Part shown: one piece after another, positions 8,847 to 16,876 of the stretch
Layout: each line of letters begins with the position of its first letter
How positions within the stretch are numbered: the stretch's first letter is position 1
Assembly: GCA_052118425.1 (NCBI GenBank)
Contig: JBQKHF010000005.1
DNA length: 64,000 bases
Source: Roseburia_C sp900315735
Lineage (GTDB): Bacteria; Bacillota; Clostridia; Lachnospirales; Lachnospiraceae
Direction: 5' to 3' (one strand)
Notes under the pieces: generated by a model
What the model saw: only the letters and a program-made list of their open reading frames with translations
Told to the model about the DNA's origin: nothing
Databases searched by the model: none
Made by a program: the position numbers and the translations under genes

Positions 8847-9491
8847 ATGAAAACATTGAAGAAAGCATTAGTAACTGGTTTAGTTGCCGTAATGATGGTA
8901 GTAAACCTGGCTGGCTGTGGAAAATTTGATGCGGCAGCTTATGTAGAGTCCTGTCTGGATCTTTTAACAAAAGGTGAGACAGAGCAGTACATGAAAATGA
9001 CTGGTCGTACCAAAGAGCAGGCAGAATCTGATTATGAATCTAACATCGACGCTATGATGTCAGAGATGGATCAGTTCAACTTATCTGATGAGTTAAGCAA
9101 CAACTACCGTCAGCTTTTCAAAGATGTGTATGCAAAAGCAAAATACACTGTAAAAGATGCTGAGAAGATGGATGGACAGGACGGATATTATGTAACTGTT
9201 GAAATCGAGCAGATGACAGGTCTTTTCAATGGAATCCAGGAAGAACTTATGACAGAGTTTACAGATTGGGCAAATTCCTTTGATGCAGATACTTATCCGA
9301 CAGAGGACGAAATGTACGAGCAGATGTATCAGATGATGTATGATCTCATGAAGGCAAGATTAGACAGCATCACATACAATGATCCACAGGAAGTAGTTGT
9401 AGAAGTTACCGGACAGGATAACGTATACAGCATCTCTGATGGAAGCATGTCAGAACTTGATGATGCATTATTAGATGTAGCAACAGAGTAA
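8847..9491 (+). CDS. Small lipoprotein, function unknown
   Basis: 214 residues. A Lys-rich start, a hydrophobic segment and the lipobox NLAGC give a lipidated Cys at about residue 25. The mature part is acidic and helix-rich (FDAAAYVESCLDLLTKGE, then TGRTKEQAESDYESNI) with many Tyr, Met and Glu residues. It resembles small surface lipoproteins common in Lachnospiraceae, but I know no function. It has its own promoter and terminator. Codon use resembles that of a highly expressed gene (frequent AAC, ATC, GTA, CGT). Confidence 0.85.
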   Translation: MKTLKKALVTGLVAVMMVVNLAGCGKFDAAAYVESCLDLLTKGETEQYMKMTGRTKEQAESDYESNIDAMMSEMDQFNLSDELSNNYRQLFKDVYAKAKYTVKDAEKMDGQDGYYVTVEIEQMTGLFNGIQEELMTEFTDWANSFDADTYPTEDEMYEQMYQMMYDLMKARLDSITYNDPQEVVVEVTGQDNVYSISDGSMSELDDALLDVATE

Positions 9492-9522
9492 TTTAAATCA
9501 GAAATCTATAATAATAAGAAGA

Positions 9523-9557
9523 AAGCAGGTAATTGCGAAAGCAGTTACCTGCTTTTT
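9523..9557 (+). terminator. Terminator of small lipoprotein gene
   Basis: AAGCAGGTAA / TTACCTGCTT stem with an inner TGC-GAAA-GCA loop and a T run. It resembles the terminator at 10659-10696 (GCAGGTAT/ATACCTGC). Confidence 0.85.
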
Positions 9558-9567
9558 AGGTTACATA

Positions 9568-10505
9568 ATTTTATAAATATTTTACTTGTTTTCTTGAGGG
9601 GCATTTGTTACAATCAACACAAAGCATATGTTCTGATTTTCGAATGGCAAAAGCCAATCTAAATTTCTGGTATCAATTCAATGAATTCTATGCTTTTAAA
9701 TTCTTATTACAATTAATGAACGCATAGTGCATTGAATAAGCGGAATTTTAGAATCGAAAAGGGATATGCAATCCTGCTTTTCTTTGTACTATGGGAAAGG
9801 GAGGAAACATGAAAACTTTAGAAGAACTGAATCTGGTGGATGACTTTCTGGTAAACAGCCTGACCAGCCACAAAATTTACGGGGAACAGTCGGCAAGGTA
9901 TATTTTGGAATGCATACTGCACCGGCAGATAGGAAAGCTTACGGTAGTACCGCAGCGTTTCTTTTGCGGGGAGAATACAGAAACCCACGGCATTCGGCTG
10001 GACGTATATCTGGATGAAGAGAACGGAGAAATCTTTGATATAGAACCGGACCAGAATGATGGGAAAGAAGAAATCGTATCACTGCCCCGAAGAGTCCGGT
10101 TTTACCATGCGAAGATTGATGCAGGAAATTTGACGGCAGGGGATACCTATGGAAGCCTTCGGAATGTCATCGTAATTTTTATTACAACCTACGACCCCTT
10201 TGGACTGAATCGTATGGTGTATACCATTAAAAATCGATGTATTGAAGTGCCGGAATTAGAGTATGAGGACGGCGCACAGACGATATTTTTGTATACAAGA
10301 GGCAGAGAAGGAAACCCGCCGGAGGAATTAAAACAGCTACTGCATTACATGGAGCATTCATCCATAGAGAATGCTTCCACCGAGAGTCTGAAAAAGTTAC
10401 ACCGGATGGTAATAGCAGTTAAGCGGGATGGAGAGGTAGGTCTTGCATATATGAAGAGTTTTGAGAGAGAAGAGAGAATCCGCAGACAGGGCGAAGCAGA
10501 AGGAA
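9568..10505 (+). repeat. Dispersed ~938-bp repeat, copy 1 (Rpn gene plus 5' flank)
   Basis: From ATTTTATAAATATTTTAC to about codon 232 of the Rpn gene this stretch matches 37535-38472 with only scattered substitutions and equal overall length. It includes promoter, ~190-nt leader, ribosome binding site and most of the coding region. The 3' ends of the genes differ completely after the GCAGACAGGGCGAAG segment. Confidence 0.9.
9586..9614 (+). promoter_or_regulatory. Promoter of Rpn gene copy 1
   Basis: TTGTTT (9586-9591), 17 bp, TACAAT (9609-9614). Copy 2 keeps the same -10 and spacing. The transcript would have a ~190-nt leader with a hairpin (GGGAT/AATCC flanked by GAAAAG/CTTTTC) just before the ribosome binding site. 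Confidence 0.55.
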
Positions 10506-10636
10506 AGGCAGTGGAAATCATACGTCTTGGACGGCGCTTTGAAAAATCCAAAGATGAGATAGTGGAATTATTAAAGGAAGAATTAGAGATAAAAGAAGAA
10601 AATGCACTGGAACTTTTAGAAATGTATGATAAATAA
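9809..10636 (+). CDS. Rpn family PD-(D/E)XK nuclease (recombination-promoting nuclease / transposase_31-like)
   Basis: 275 residues from the ATG at 9809, which has a GGGAGG site 5-6 bp upstream; a further upstream in-frame ATG at 9791 lacks one. The N-terminal ~230 residues show the PDDEXK_2 pattern: IRLDVYLD, then GEIFDIEPDQ, then PRRVRFYHAKIDAG and NVIVIFITTYDPFG. Asp of LDV and Glu of DIE are candidate catalytic residues. The usual E-x-Q/K step reads E-P-D-Q here. The charged C-terminal tail (EIIRLGRRFEKSKDEIVELL) differs from copy 2. An internal in-frame ATG at 10451 could give a 61-residue tail protein. Rpn proteins act as DNA nucleases with reported antiphage roles; the activity here is inferred. 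Confidence 0.88.
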   Translation: MKTLEELNLVDDFLVNSLTSHKIYGEQSARYILECILHRQIGKLTVVPQRFFCGENTETHGIRLDVYLDEENGEIFDIEPDQNDGKEEIVSLPRRVRFYHAKIDAGNLTAGDTYGSLRNVIVIFITTYDPFGLNRMVYTIKNRCIEVPELEYEDGAQTIFLYTRGREGNPPEELKQLLHYMEHSSIENASTESLKKLHRMVIAVKRDGEVGLAYMKSFEREERIRRQGEAEGKAVEIIRLGRRFEKSKDEIVELLKEELEIKEENALELLEMYDK

Positions 10637-10658
10637 AGAAGAAATACGTTAAAACTTT

Positions 10659-10696
10659 AAAAGCAGGTATGTCAGTTTTGATATACCTGCTTTTTT
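10659..10696 (+). terminator. Terminator of Rpn copy 1
   Basis: AAAAGCAGGTAT / ATACCTGCTTTT stem followed by TT. The T run runs directly into the PhoP-box array of pstS. Confidence 0.85.
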
Positions 10697-10733
10697 ACAT
10701 ACAATTTACAAAACCATAGCTTTGTATTTTACG
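10694..10733 (+). promoter_or_regulatory. PhoP-box array upstream of pstS
   Basis: TTTACA at 10694-10699 and TTTACA at 10705-10710 are 11 bp apart, followed by a degenerate unit near 10716 and TTTACG at 10728-10733. Direct TT(A/T)ACA repeats at 11-bp spacing are the known PhoP-binding pattern of Firmicutes. phoP-phoR lie in the same cluster. Confidence 0.65.
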
Positions 10734-10750
10734 TTCCCCCGTTATGATAA
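10722..10750 (+). promoter_or_regulatory. Putative pstS promoter
   Basis: TTGTAT (10722-10727), 17 bp, TGATAA (10745-10750), directly after the PhoP boxes and 53 bp before pstS. The weak -10 fits a promoter that depends on an activator. Confidence 0.45.
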
Positions 10751-10802
10751 CAATTGTCACGAAGACGAGAAAGAAAAAATAAATCATTTTGGAGGAAAGA
10801 AA

Positions 10803-11753
10803 ATGAAAAAGAAATTATTATCCGTAATGCTGGTAGGAGCATTAGCAATCAGCGCATTAACAGGATGTGGAAGCAAAGATACCACATCAAATGACAGCCA
10901 GAAGGCAGACACAACAACAGAGGCAGACAGCAGCAGTGATGCAGCAGCAGATACATCAGACTTTGACAACAGCGAAACCATTAATGTACAGTCCAGAGAA
11001 GATGGTTCCGGAACAAGAGGAGCATTCATCGAGCTGTTCGGTATCGAAGAGAAAGATGCAGATGGAAATAAAATTGATAACACAACAGAAGAAGCAAACA
11101 TCACAAACAGTACAGAAGTAATGCTTACATCCGTAGCTGGTGATGAATATGCAATCGGTTATGTATCACTTGGTTCTTTAAATGATACCGTAAAGGCATT
11201 AAAAATTGATGGAGCAGAAGCAACTGCAGATAATATCAAAGCTGCTACATACAAAATCGCAAGACCATTTAATATTGCAACCAAAGGTGATGCAACAGGA
11301 CTTGCAGCAGATTTCATCAACTACATCATGAGTGATGAAGGACAGAAAGTAATCGAAGACAACGGTTATATCTCACAGGGAAGCAACGGAGCATTTACAT
11401 CTGATGGTTCTACCGGAAAAATCGTAGTAGCTGGTTCTTCTTCCGTAACACCTGTAATGGAGAAATTAATTGAAGCATACAAAGCAATCAACGCAGATGC
11501 AGAAATCGAACTTCAGGAATCTGATTCTACAACAGGTATGACAGCAGCAATGGAAGGTACATGTGATATCGGAATGGCTTCCAGAGAATTAAAAGACAGC
11601 GAAACAGAAGGCGGACTTACCTCACAGGTAATCGCAATGGATGGTATCGCAGTAGTAGTAAATAACAGCAACCCAATGGATGAGTTAAGCTCAGACAATG
11701 TAAAAGATATCTTCACAGGCGCAGTAACAACCTGGGATGAAATTGCAAAATAA
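10803..11753 (+). CDS. pstS: Phosphate ABC transporter substrate-binding lipoprotein, circularly permuted
   Basis: 316 residues from the ATG at 10803 (TTGGAGG site; an upstream in-frame start at 10722 is not supported). Lipobox ALTGC, then a Ser/Asp/Thr-rich linker. The two halves of PstS are in reversed order. Residues ~60-200 hold what is normally the C-terminal half (SREDGSGTRGAF, IGYVSLGSLNDTVKAL, FINYIMSDEGQKVIE). Residues ~205-316 hold the normally N-terminal half (KIVVAGSSSVTPVMEKL, CDIGMASRELKD, MDGIAVVVNNSNP), ending at VKDIFTGAVTTWDEIAK. All phosphate-binding motifs are present. It binds phosphate outside the cell for PstCAB. It is the first gene of the pst operon. Confidence 0.93.
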   Translation: MKKKLLSVMLVGALAISALTGCGSKDTTSNDSQKADTTTEADSSSDAAADTSDFDNSETINVQSREDGSGTRGAFIELFGIEEKDADGNKIDNTTEEANITNSTEVMLTSVAGDEYAIGYVSLGSLNDTVKALKIDGAEATADNIKAATYKIARPFNIATKGDATGLAADFINYIMSDEGQKVIEDNGYISQGSNGAFTSDGSTGKIVVAGSSSVTPVMEKLIEAYKAINADAEIELQESDSTTGMTAAMEGTCDIGMASRELKDSETEGGLTSQVIAMDGIAVVVNNSNPMDELSSDNVKDIFTGAVTTWDEIAK

Positions 11754-11782
11754 ATCTGCAAATAGGATAAGGTAAGAACAGT

Positions 11783-12637
11783 ATGAATAATTTCAAAGAA
11801 AAAGCAATGAAAATTGTATTCTTACTCACAGCCAGTTTCTCCATACTGGCTGTTGCCTTAATCTGTGTTTTCCTTTTTGCAAATGGAATACCGGCAATCA
11901 AAGAAATCGGATTGCCGGATTTTCTGCTAGGTACAAAATGGAAACCGGGAAATAATCTCTACGGAATCTTCCCGATGATTTTAGGCAGTATCTATGTAAC
12001 CGCCGGAGCAATTGTAGTGGGAGTGCCAATTGGAATCTTAATGGCAATCTTTATGGCAAGATTTTGCCCGAAGAAGCTTCATAGTTTCTTAAAGCCAATG
12101 GTAGACCTGTTAGCAGGAATCCCTTCTATCGTATATGGATTCTTTGGTCTGGTAGTCATAGTACCATTTGTAAGAGAACATTTTAAAGGAAACGGAAACA
12201 GTATATTTACTGCATCGATTCTTCTTGGAATCATGATACTTCCAACCATAATCAGTGTATCGGAAGCTGCAATCCGTGCAGTACCGGAGCATTATTATGA
12301 AGGAGCACTGGCACTTGGCGCAACCCATGAGCGAAGTGTCTTTAAGACTGTGGTTCCGGCAGCAAAATCAGGAATCATGGCAGCAGTTATCTTGGGAATC
12401 GGCCGTGCTATTGGTGAGACCATGGCAGTTATGATGGTTGTAGGTAACCAGGCTCGTATTCCGAACAGTATATTCAAGGGTGTACGTACCCTGACAACAA
12501 ATATCGTAATTGAAATGGGTTATGCGACAGACTTACACCGTGAAGCATTAATTGCAACCGGAGTTGTGCTGTTTGTATTTATCCTTATTATCAATCTGGT
12601 ATTTTCAATTGTAAAAGGAAAGGCGGATAAAGAATAA
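11783..12637 (+). CDS. pstC: Phosphate ABC transporter permease PstC
   Basis: 284 residues with six membrane segments. Motifs LAGIPSIVYGFFGLVVIVPF and EGALALGATHERSVFKTVVPAA (EAA loop) are typical of PstC. It forms the channel with PstA. It starts 29 bp after pstS, and its stop shares a base with the pstA start, so the two are translationally coupled. The length is near the family norm (~290-310). Confidence 0.95.
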   Translation: MNNFKEKAMKIVFLLTASFSILAVALICVFLFANGIPAIKEIGLPDFLLGTKWKPGNNLYGIFPMILGSIYVTAGAIVVGVPIGILMAIFMARFCPKKLHSFLKPMVDLLAGIPSIVYGFFGLVVIVPFVREHFKGNGNSIFTASILLGIMILPTIISVSEAAIRAVPEHYYEGALALGATHERSVFKTVVPAAKSGIMAAVILGIGRAIGETMAVMMVVGNQARIPNSIFKGVRTLTTNIVIEMGYATDLHREALIATGVVLFVFILIINLVFSIVKGKADKE

Positions 12638-13503
12638 TGACAAAGTTCAAAGATAAAATGAATTCTTATAAAAAGCATCCGGGTTCCTTCCTTTTATTTT
12701 TGCTGGTAGTAATCGCAGCAATTATAACGGTAGCAGTATTGCTTTACCTGGTGGCATACATATTAATTCACGGTGTGCCATATTTAAAGCCAAGTCTTTT
12801 TGCACTGGAATATAATTCGGATAATGTATCCATGCTTCCGGCAATGATAAATACACTGGAAATGACACTGGTTTCCCTGCTTTTTGCAGTACCCCTTGGA
12901 ATCGGAGCTGCAGTTTATCTGGTGGAATATGCACCAAAGGGAAGCAAACTGGTAAAAGTAGTAAGAATTACAGCAGAGACCTTAACCGGTATCCCTTCTA
13001 TTATATATGGACTGTTTGGTATGTTATTTTTCGTAACCTACCTGCACTGGGGCTATTCCATGTTAGCCGGTGCGGCAACCTTAGCCATTATGGTATTGCC
13101 GGTTATCATGCGAACCACAGAAGAAGCATTGCTTTGCGTACCGGATACCTACCGGGAGGGAAGCTTTGGATTAGGAGCCGGAAGACTTCGTACCGTATTT
13201 CGTATTGTTCTTCCGTCTGCAATGCCGGGAATCTTATCCGGAATCATCCTGGCAGTAGGACGAATTGTAGGAGAGACCGCAGCATTGATTTATACCGCAG
13301 GAACGGTAGCAGACCTTGCACCAAACCTGATGGCATCCGGACGAACCTTAGCCGTTCATATGTATTCTCTTTCCAGAGAGGGCTTACATACCAATGAAGC
13401 CTATGCGACCGGCGTAGTTCTTCTGGTCATTGTATTACTGATAAATGGTGTATCAACTTTGATAGCCAAGAAATTCACGAAAGGAGATGGAGAAGTAAAA
13501 TGA
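12637..13503 (+). CDS. pstA: Phosphate ABC transporter permease PstA
   Basis: 288 residues, six membrane segments, with LTGIPSIIYGLFGMLFF and EGSFGLGAGRLRTVFRIVLPSA as the PstA versions of the PstC motifs, plus VGRIVGETAALIYTAG. It overlaps pstC by 1 bp and pstB by 4 bp. Together with PstC it forms the phosphate channel in the membrane. Confidence 0.95.
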   Translation: MTKFKDKMNSYKKHPGSFLLFLLVVIAAIITVAVLLYLVAYILIHGVPYLKPSLFALEYNSDNVSMLPAMINTLEMTLVSLLFAVPLGIGAAVYLVEYAPKGSKLVKVVRITAETLTGIPSIIYGLFGMLFFVTYLHWGYSMLAGAATLAIMVLPVIMRTTEEALLCVPDTYREGSFGLGAGRLRTVFRIVLPSAMPGILSGIILAVGRIVGETAALIYTAGTVADLAPNLMASGRTLAVHMYSLSREGLHTNEAYATGVVLLVIVLLINGVSTLIAKKFTKGDGEVK

Positions 13504-14258
13504 GTGAGCAGGCAAAATTTTCTGTCAAAGGACTTGACTTATATTACGGAGATTTCCACGCATTAAAAGATGTGAATCTTGATATCAATGCAAAAGAGAT
13601 AACTGCATTTATCGGACCATCTGGTTGTGGAAAGTCTACATTTTTAAAAACATTAAACAGGATGAATGATTTGGTAGAGGGCTGTAAGATTACCGGAGAT
13701 GTAAGATTAGACGGTGAAAATATTTACAGCGGCATGGATGTCAGCCAGCTGAGAAAGCGTGTGGGAATGGTATTCCAGAAGCCAAATCCATTTCCGATGA
13801 GCATTTATGACAACATTGCATACGGTCCGAGAACCCACGGTATCCATAACAAAGCTAAATTAAATGAAATCGTGGAGACATCCCTGCGGCAGGCAGCTAT
13901 CTGGGATGAAGTAAAAGACCGTCTGAATAAGAGTGCACTGGGCATGTCCGGTGGACAGCAGCAGAGACTTTGTATTGCAAGAGCATTGGCAGTACAGCCG
14001 GAAGTAATCCTGATGGATGAGCCGACTTCTGCACTGGACCCGATTTCCACTTCCAAAATCGAGGATCTGGTTATCGAATTAAAGAAAGATTATACCATTG
14101 TCATGGTAACTCATAATATGCAGCAGGCAACCCGTGTATCGGATAAAACCGTATTTTTCTTATTAGGAGAGATTATTGAGAGTGGAGATACCGAAAAATT
14201 GTTCTCCGTTCCGACAGACAAGCGAACAGAAGATTATATTACAGGGAGGTTCGGTTAA
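13500..14258 (+). CDS. pstB: Phosphate ABC transporter ATP-binding protein
   Basis: 252 residues, the usual PstB length. Walker A GPSGCGKST, PstB-specific FLKTLNRMNDL, Q-loop VFQKPNPFPMSIYDNIAYG, signature MSGGQQQRL, Walker B VILMDEPTSALDP, H-loop VTHNMQQATR. It drives phosphate import by PstCA. phoU starts directly after the stop codon. Confidence 0.97.
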   Translation: MSEQAKFSVKGLDLYYGDFHALKDVNLDINAKEITAFIGPSGCGKSTFLKTLNRMNDLVEGCKITGDVRLDGENIYSGMDVSQLRKRVGMVFQKPNPFPMSIYDNIAYGPRTHGIHNKAKLNEIVETSLRQAAIWDEVKDRLNKSALGMSGGQQQRLCIARALAVQPEVILMDEPTSALDPISTSKIEDLVIELKKDYTIVMVTHNMQQATRVSDKTVFFLLGEIIESGDTEKLFSVPTDKRTEDYITGRFG

Positions 14259-14903
14259 ATGCGTAATCGTTTTGACAGACAGCTTGAACAGTTAAACAAT
14301 GAATTAATCCAGATGGGAAGCATGATTGAACATGCCATTGAAATGGCAGTTTCTGCCCTGGTAAATCAGGATACGGAAAAAGCAAAAGAAGCAATGGCAC
14401 ATGATGTGGAAATCGACCATCAGGAGCGTGATATTGAATCCTTATGTATGAAGCTTTTATTGCAGCAGCAGCCGGTGGCAAGAGATTTGCGTCTGATTTC
14501 TGCAGCATTAAAAATGATTACCGATATGGAGCGAATCGGTGACCACGCCGGAGATATTTCCGAGATGACACTGTTGATGTCCGGCGCACCATATATCATC
14601 AGCCCGGAAGAGATTCAGGGCATGGCAAAGGAAACCACTGATATGGTTATCAAGAGCGTGGATGCTTTCGTAAAGCGTGACATGGAGCTGGCAAAGAAAG
14701 TAATCGCTCAGGATGATATTGTGGATGACCTTTTCATGAAAGTAAAACAGGATTTAATCCAGATGATTAATAAGAGCGCAGAAAATGGCGAGCAGGCAGC
14801 AGATATCCTTATGGTAGCCAAATATTTTGAGCGAATCGGCGACCATGCCACCAATATTGCAGAGTGGGTTATCTATTCCATTACAGGAACTCACATTGAT
14901 TAA
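14259..14903 (+). CDS. phoU: Phosphate signalling protein PhoU
   Basis: 214 residues, all-helical, made of two PhoU repeats with the metal-binding ERIGDHAGDI (near 90-100) and ERIGDHATNIAEW (near 190) motifs. PhoU links Pst transport state to the PhoR kinase and represses the regulon when phosphate is plentiful. It abuts pstB, completing pstSCAB-phoU. Confidence 0.96.
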   Translation: MRNRFDRQLEQLNNELIQMGSMIEHAIEMAVSALVNQDTEKAKEAMAHDVEIDHQERDIESLCMKLLLQQQPVARDLRLISAALKMITDMERIGDHAGDISEMTLLMSGAPYIISPEEIQGMAKETTDMVIKSVDAFVKRDMELAKKVIAQDDIVDDLFMKVKQDLIQMINKSAENGEQAADILMVAKYFERIGDHATNIAEWVIYSITGTHID

Positions 14904-14939
14904 ACATTCTTAGACAAAAGTGAAAAAATAAGTACATTT

Positions 14940-14978
14940 TTTACACTACTTATACATAATTCTTACAAACTGTTAAAA
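14940..14978 (+). promoter_or_regulatory. PhoP-box array upstream of the Na/Pi cotransporter
   Basis: Four units at exact 11-bp spacing: TTTACA (14940), TATACA (14951), CTTACA (14962) and TTAAAA (14973). This is the best PhoP-binding array in the window, in the 179-bp gap between phoU and the cotransporter gene. Confidence 0.75.
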
Positions 14979-14983
14979 TGTCC

Positions 14984-15012
14984 TTGCAAAATGCCTCTAA
15001 AGTGTTTATGGT
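14984..15012 (+). promoter_or_regulatory. Putative promoter of Na/Pi cotransporter and phoPR
   Basis: TTGCAA (14984-14989), 17 bp, TATGGT (15007-15012), just downstream of the four PhoP boxes. A ~65-nt leader precedes the ATG at 15083. Confidence 0.45.
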
Positions 15013-15082
15013 GTATATGTAAGACGAAAAATATGTAAAAAATTGAAAGGTCTATGCATATACGATGCATAAGGAGGACAAA

Positions 15083-16855
15083 ATGGACATTTTTGCAGTA
15101 CTGACCGTAATCGGAGGTCTGGCTCTGTTTCTCTATGGAATGAACGTCATGGGAGCAGGACTGGAGAAAGTATCAGGTGGTAAGTTAGAGCGGGTATTAG
15201 AGAAATTAACCAATAATCCGCTGAAGGGTGTACTATTAGGTGCCGGAGTTACGGCTGTCATTCAGTCATCTTCTGCTACAACCGTAATGGTAGTAGGTTT
15301 TGTAAACTCCGGAATCATGAAGCTTTCCCAGGCAATCGGAATTATCATGGGTGCCAATATCGGTACTACCATAACATCCTGGTTATTGAGTCTGAGCGGA
15401 ATCAGCAGTGATAATATATTTATCAATCTTTTGAAACCAAGTTCTTTCTCACCGATTTTTGCAATGGTAGGTGTACTCCTGCTGATGTTAGGCAAGAAGA
15501 GTAAGAAAGCTGATGTAGGAGAGATACTTTTAGGATTTTCTATTCTGATGACCGGAATGGAAGCTATGAGTGGAGCAGTAAAACCATTGGCGGATGTGCC
15601 GGAATTTACAAATATGCTGGTAATGTTCCACAATCCATTGCTTGGAATTCTGGTAGGAGCATTATTGACAGCAATTATTCAGAGTTCCGCAGCTTCTGTA
15701 GGTATCCTGCAGGCACTTTCTGTAACCGGAGCATTTACCTATAGTTCCGCAATTCCGATTATTTTAGGACAGAATATTGGAACCTGTGTGACTGCAATGC
15801 TTTCCTCCATTGGAGCAAACCGGAATGCAAAACGTACCGCTTTTGTACATCTGTATTTTAATATAGTAGGCACAGTTCTGTTTCTGGTACTGTATTTTGC
15901 ATTGAATGCAGTATTCCAGTTCCCATTTGCGGATAAGACAATTGGTGCAGCAGGAATCGCATTGGTTCACAGTATCTTTAATATATTTGCAACTGTAGTT
16001 TTATTCCCATTTACAAAAGGACTGGAGAAGTTGGCATATCTGACACTTCCAATTACCGAAGAGGAAAAGAGCAAGAAAGAGGTACAGGAGTTCCCGTTAT
16101 TAGACGACCGTTTCCTTGCAACACCATCCTTTGCCATTGAGCAGTGCCACAGCATGTCCATTGAGATGGCAAACCTTTCCAAGGATTCCTTCTTAGAAGC
16201 AATCGGACTTTTGGAGAATTATACACAGGAAGTAGCGGACGACATTATTGCAAAGGAAAATCTTGTAGATAAATACGAGGACAAGCTGAGGGCTTATCTG
16301 ACGAAATTAAGCAGTCAGAATCTGACTTATGCAGACAGCCAGAATGTATCTACGCTGTTACATTGTATTACAGATTTTGAGCGTATTTCGGACCATGCAG
16401 CGAATATCGTAGATTCCATTATCGAGATGACAAAGAAGGAGCTGGCTTTCTCTAAGAAAGCAGAGGAAGAAATGCATGTATTTGGAAAAGCAGTAGAAGA
16501 CATTCTCTGCCGTACCATGACTGCATACGCTGCCGATGATGAAGAACTGGCTAAGACCGTAGAACCGTTAGAGCAGGTTATTGATGAATTAAATAAAGCA
16601 ATTAAGAAACGACATATCAAACGTCTCCGGAAAGGAAAATGTTCTATCGAGTTAGGACTGGTGCTGGCAGATATCGTTACCAACTATGAGCGTGTATCCG
16701 ACCATTGTTCCAATATTGCAGTCTGCCTGATCCAGGAACAGGATAAAGAGGTAGAAGAGCATGACCTGACGGCACATATGGATGAAGAAGACAACAGAAA
16801 ATTTGCAGAGCAGGTAAAAGAATATACAGAAAAATACGCTTTGCCGGAAAAATAA
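15083..16855 (+). CDS. Na/Pi cotransporter family protein with C-terminal PhoU-like domain
   Basis: 590 residues from the ATG at 15083 (AAGGAGG site; an in-frame ATG at 15065 overlaps that site). The N-terminal ~330 residues hold two inverted PNaS repeats, each with the QSS signature: AVIQSSSATTVMVVGFVNSG near 65 and AIIQSSAASVGILQALSVTG near 200. The C-terminal 230 residues are PhoU-like helices with FERISDHAANI and YERVSDHCSNIAVC. It exchanges phosphate with sodium across the membrane. The PhoP boxes upstream tie it to phosphate starvation. phoP follows 21 bp downstream, so it may be co-transcribed with phoPR. Confidence 0.92.
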   Translation: MDIFAVLTVIGGLALFLYGMNVMGAGLEKVSGGKLERVLEKLTNNPLKGVLLGAGVTAVIQSSSATTVMVVGFVNSGIMKLSQAIGIIMGANIGTTITSWLLSLSGISSDNIFINLLKPSSFSPIFAMVGVLLLMLGKKSKKADVGEILLGFSILMTGMEAMSGAVKPLADVPEFTNMLVMFHNPLLGILVGALLTAIIQSSAASVGILQALSVTGAFTYSSAIPIILGQNIGTCVTAMLSSIGANRNAKRTAFVHLYFNIVGTVLFLVLYFALNAVFQFPFADKTIGAAGIALVHSIFNIFATVVLFPFTKGLEKLAYLTLPITEEEKSKKEVQEFPLLDDRFLATPSFAIEQCHSMSIEMANLSKDSFLEAIGLLENYTQEVADDIIAKENLVDKYEDKLRAYLTKLSSQNLTYADSQNVSTLLHCITDFERISDHAANIVDSIIEMTKKELAFSKKAEEEMHVFGKAVEDILCRTMTAYAADDEELAKTVEPLEQVIDELNKAIKKRHIKRLRKGKCSIELGLVLADIVTNYERVSDHCSNIAVCLIQEQDKEVEEHDLTAHMDEEDNRKFAEQVKEYTEKYALPEK

Positions 16856-16876
16856 AAAAGCCGGGAGGAAAATGCA

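Noticed and set aside
9523..10696. Similar GCAGGTA terminators on both sides of Rpn copy 1 as possible ends of a mobile element
   Set aside because: The stems are ordinary terminators, copy 2 lacks them, and the homologous block starts and ends inside them.
10722..10802. Extended PstS start at 10722
   Set aside because: It would place PhoP boxes and promoter inside the gene and remove the signal peptide from the N-terminus; the ATG at 10803 has a GGAGG site.
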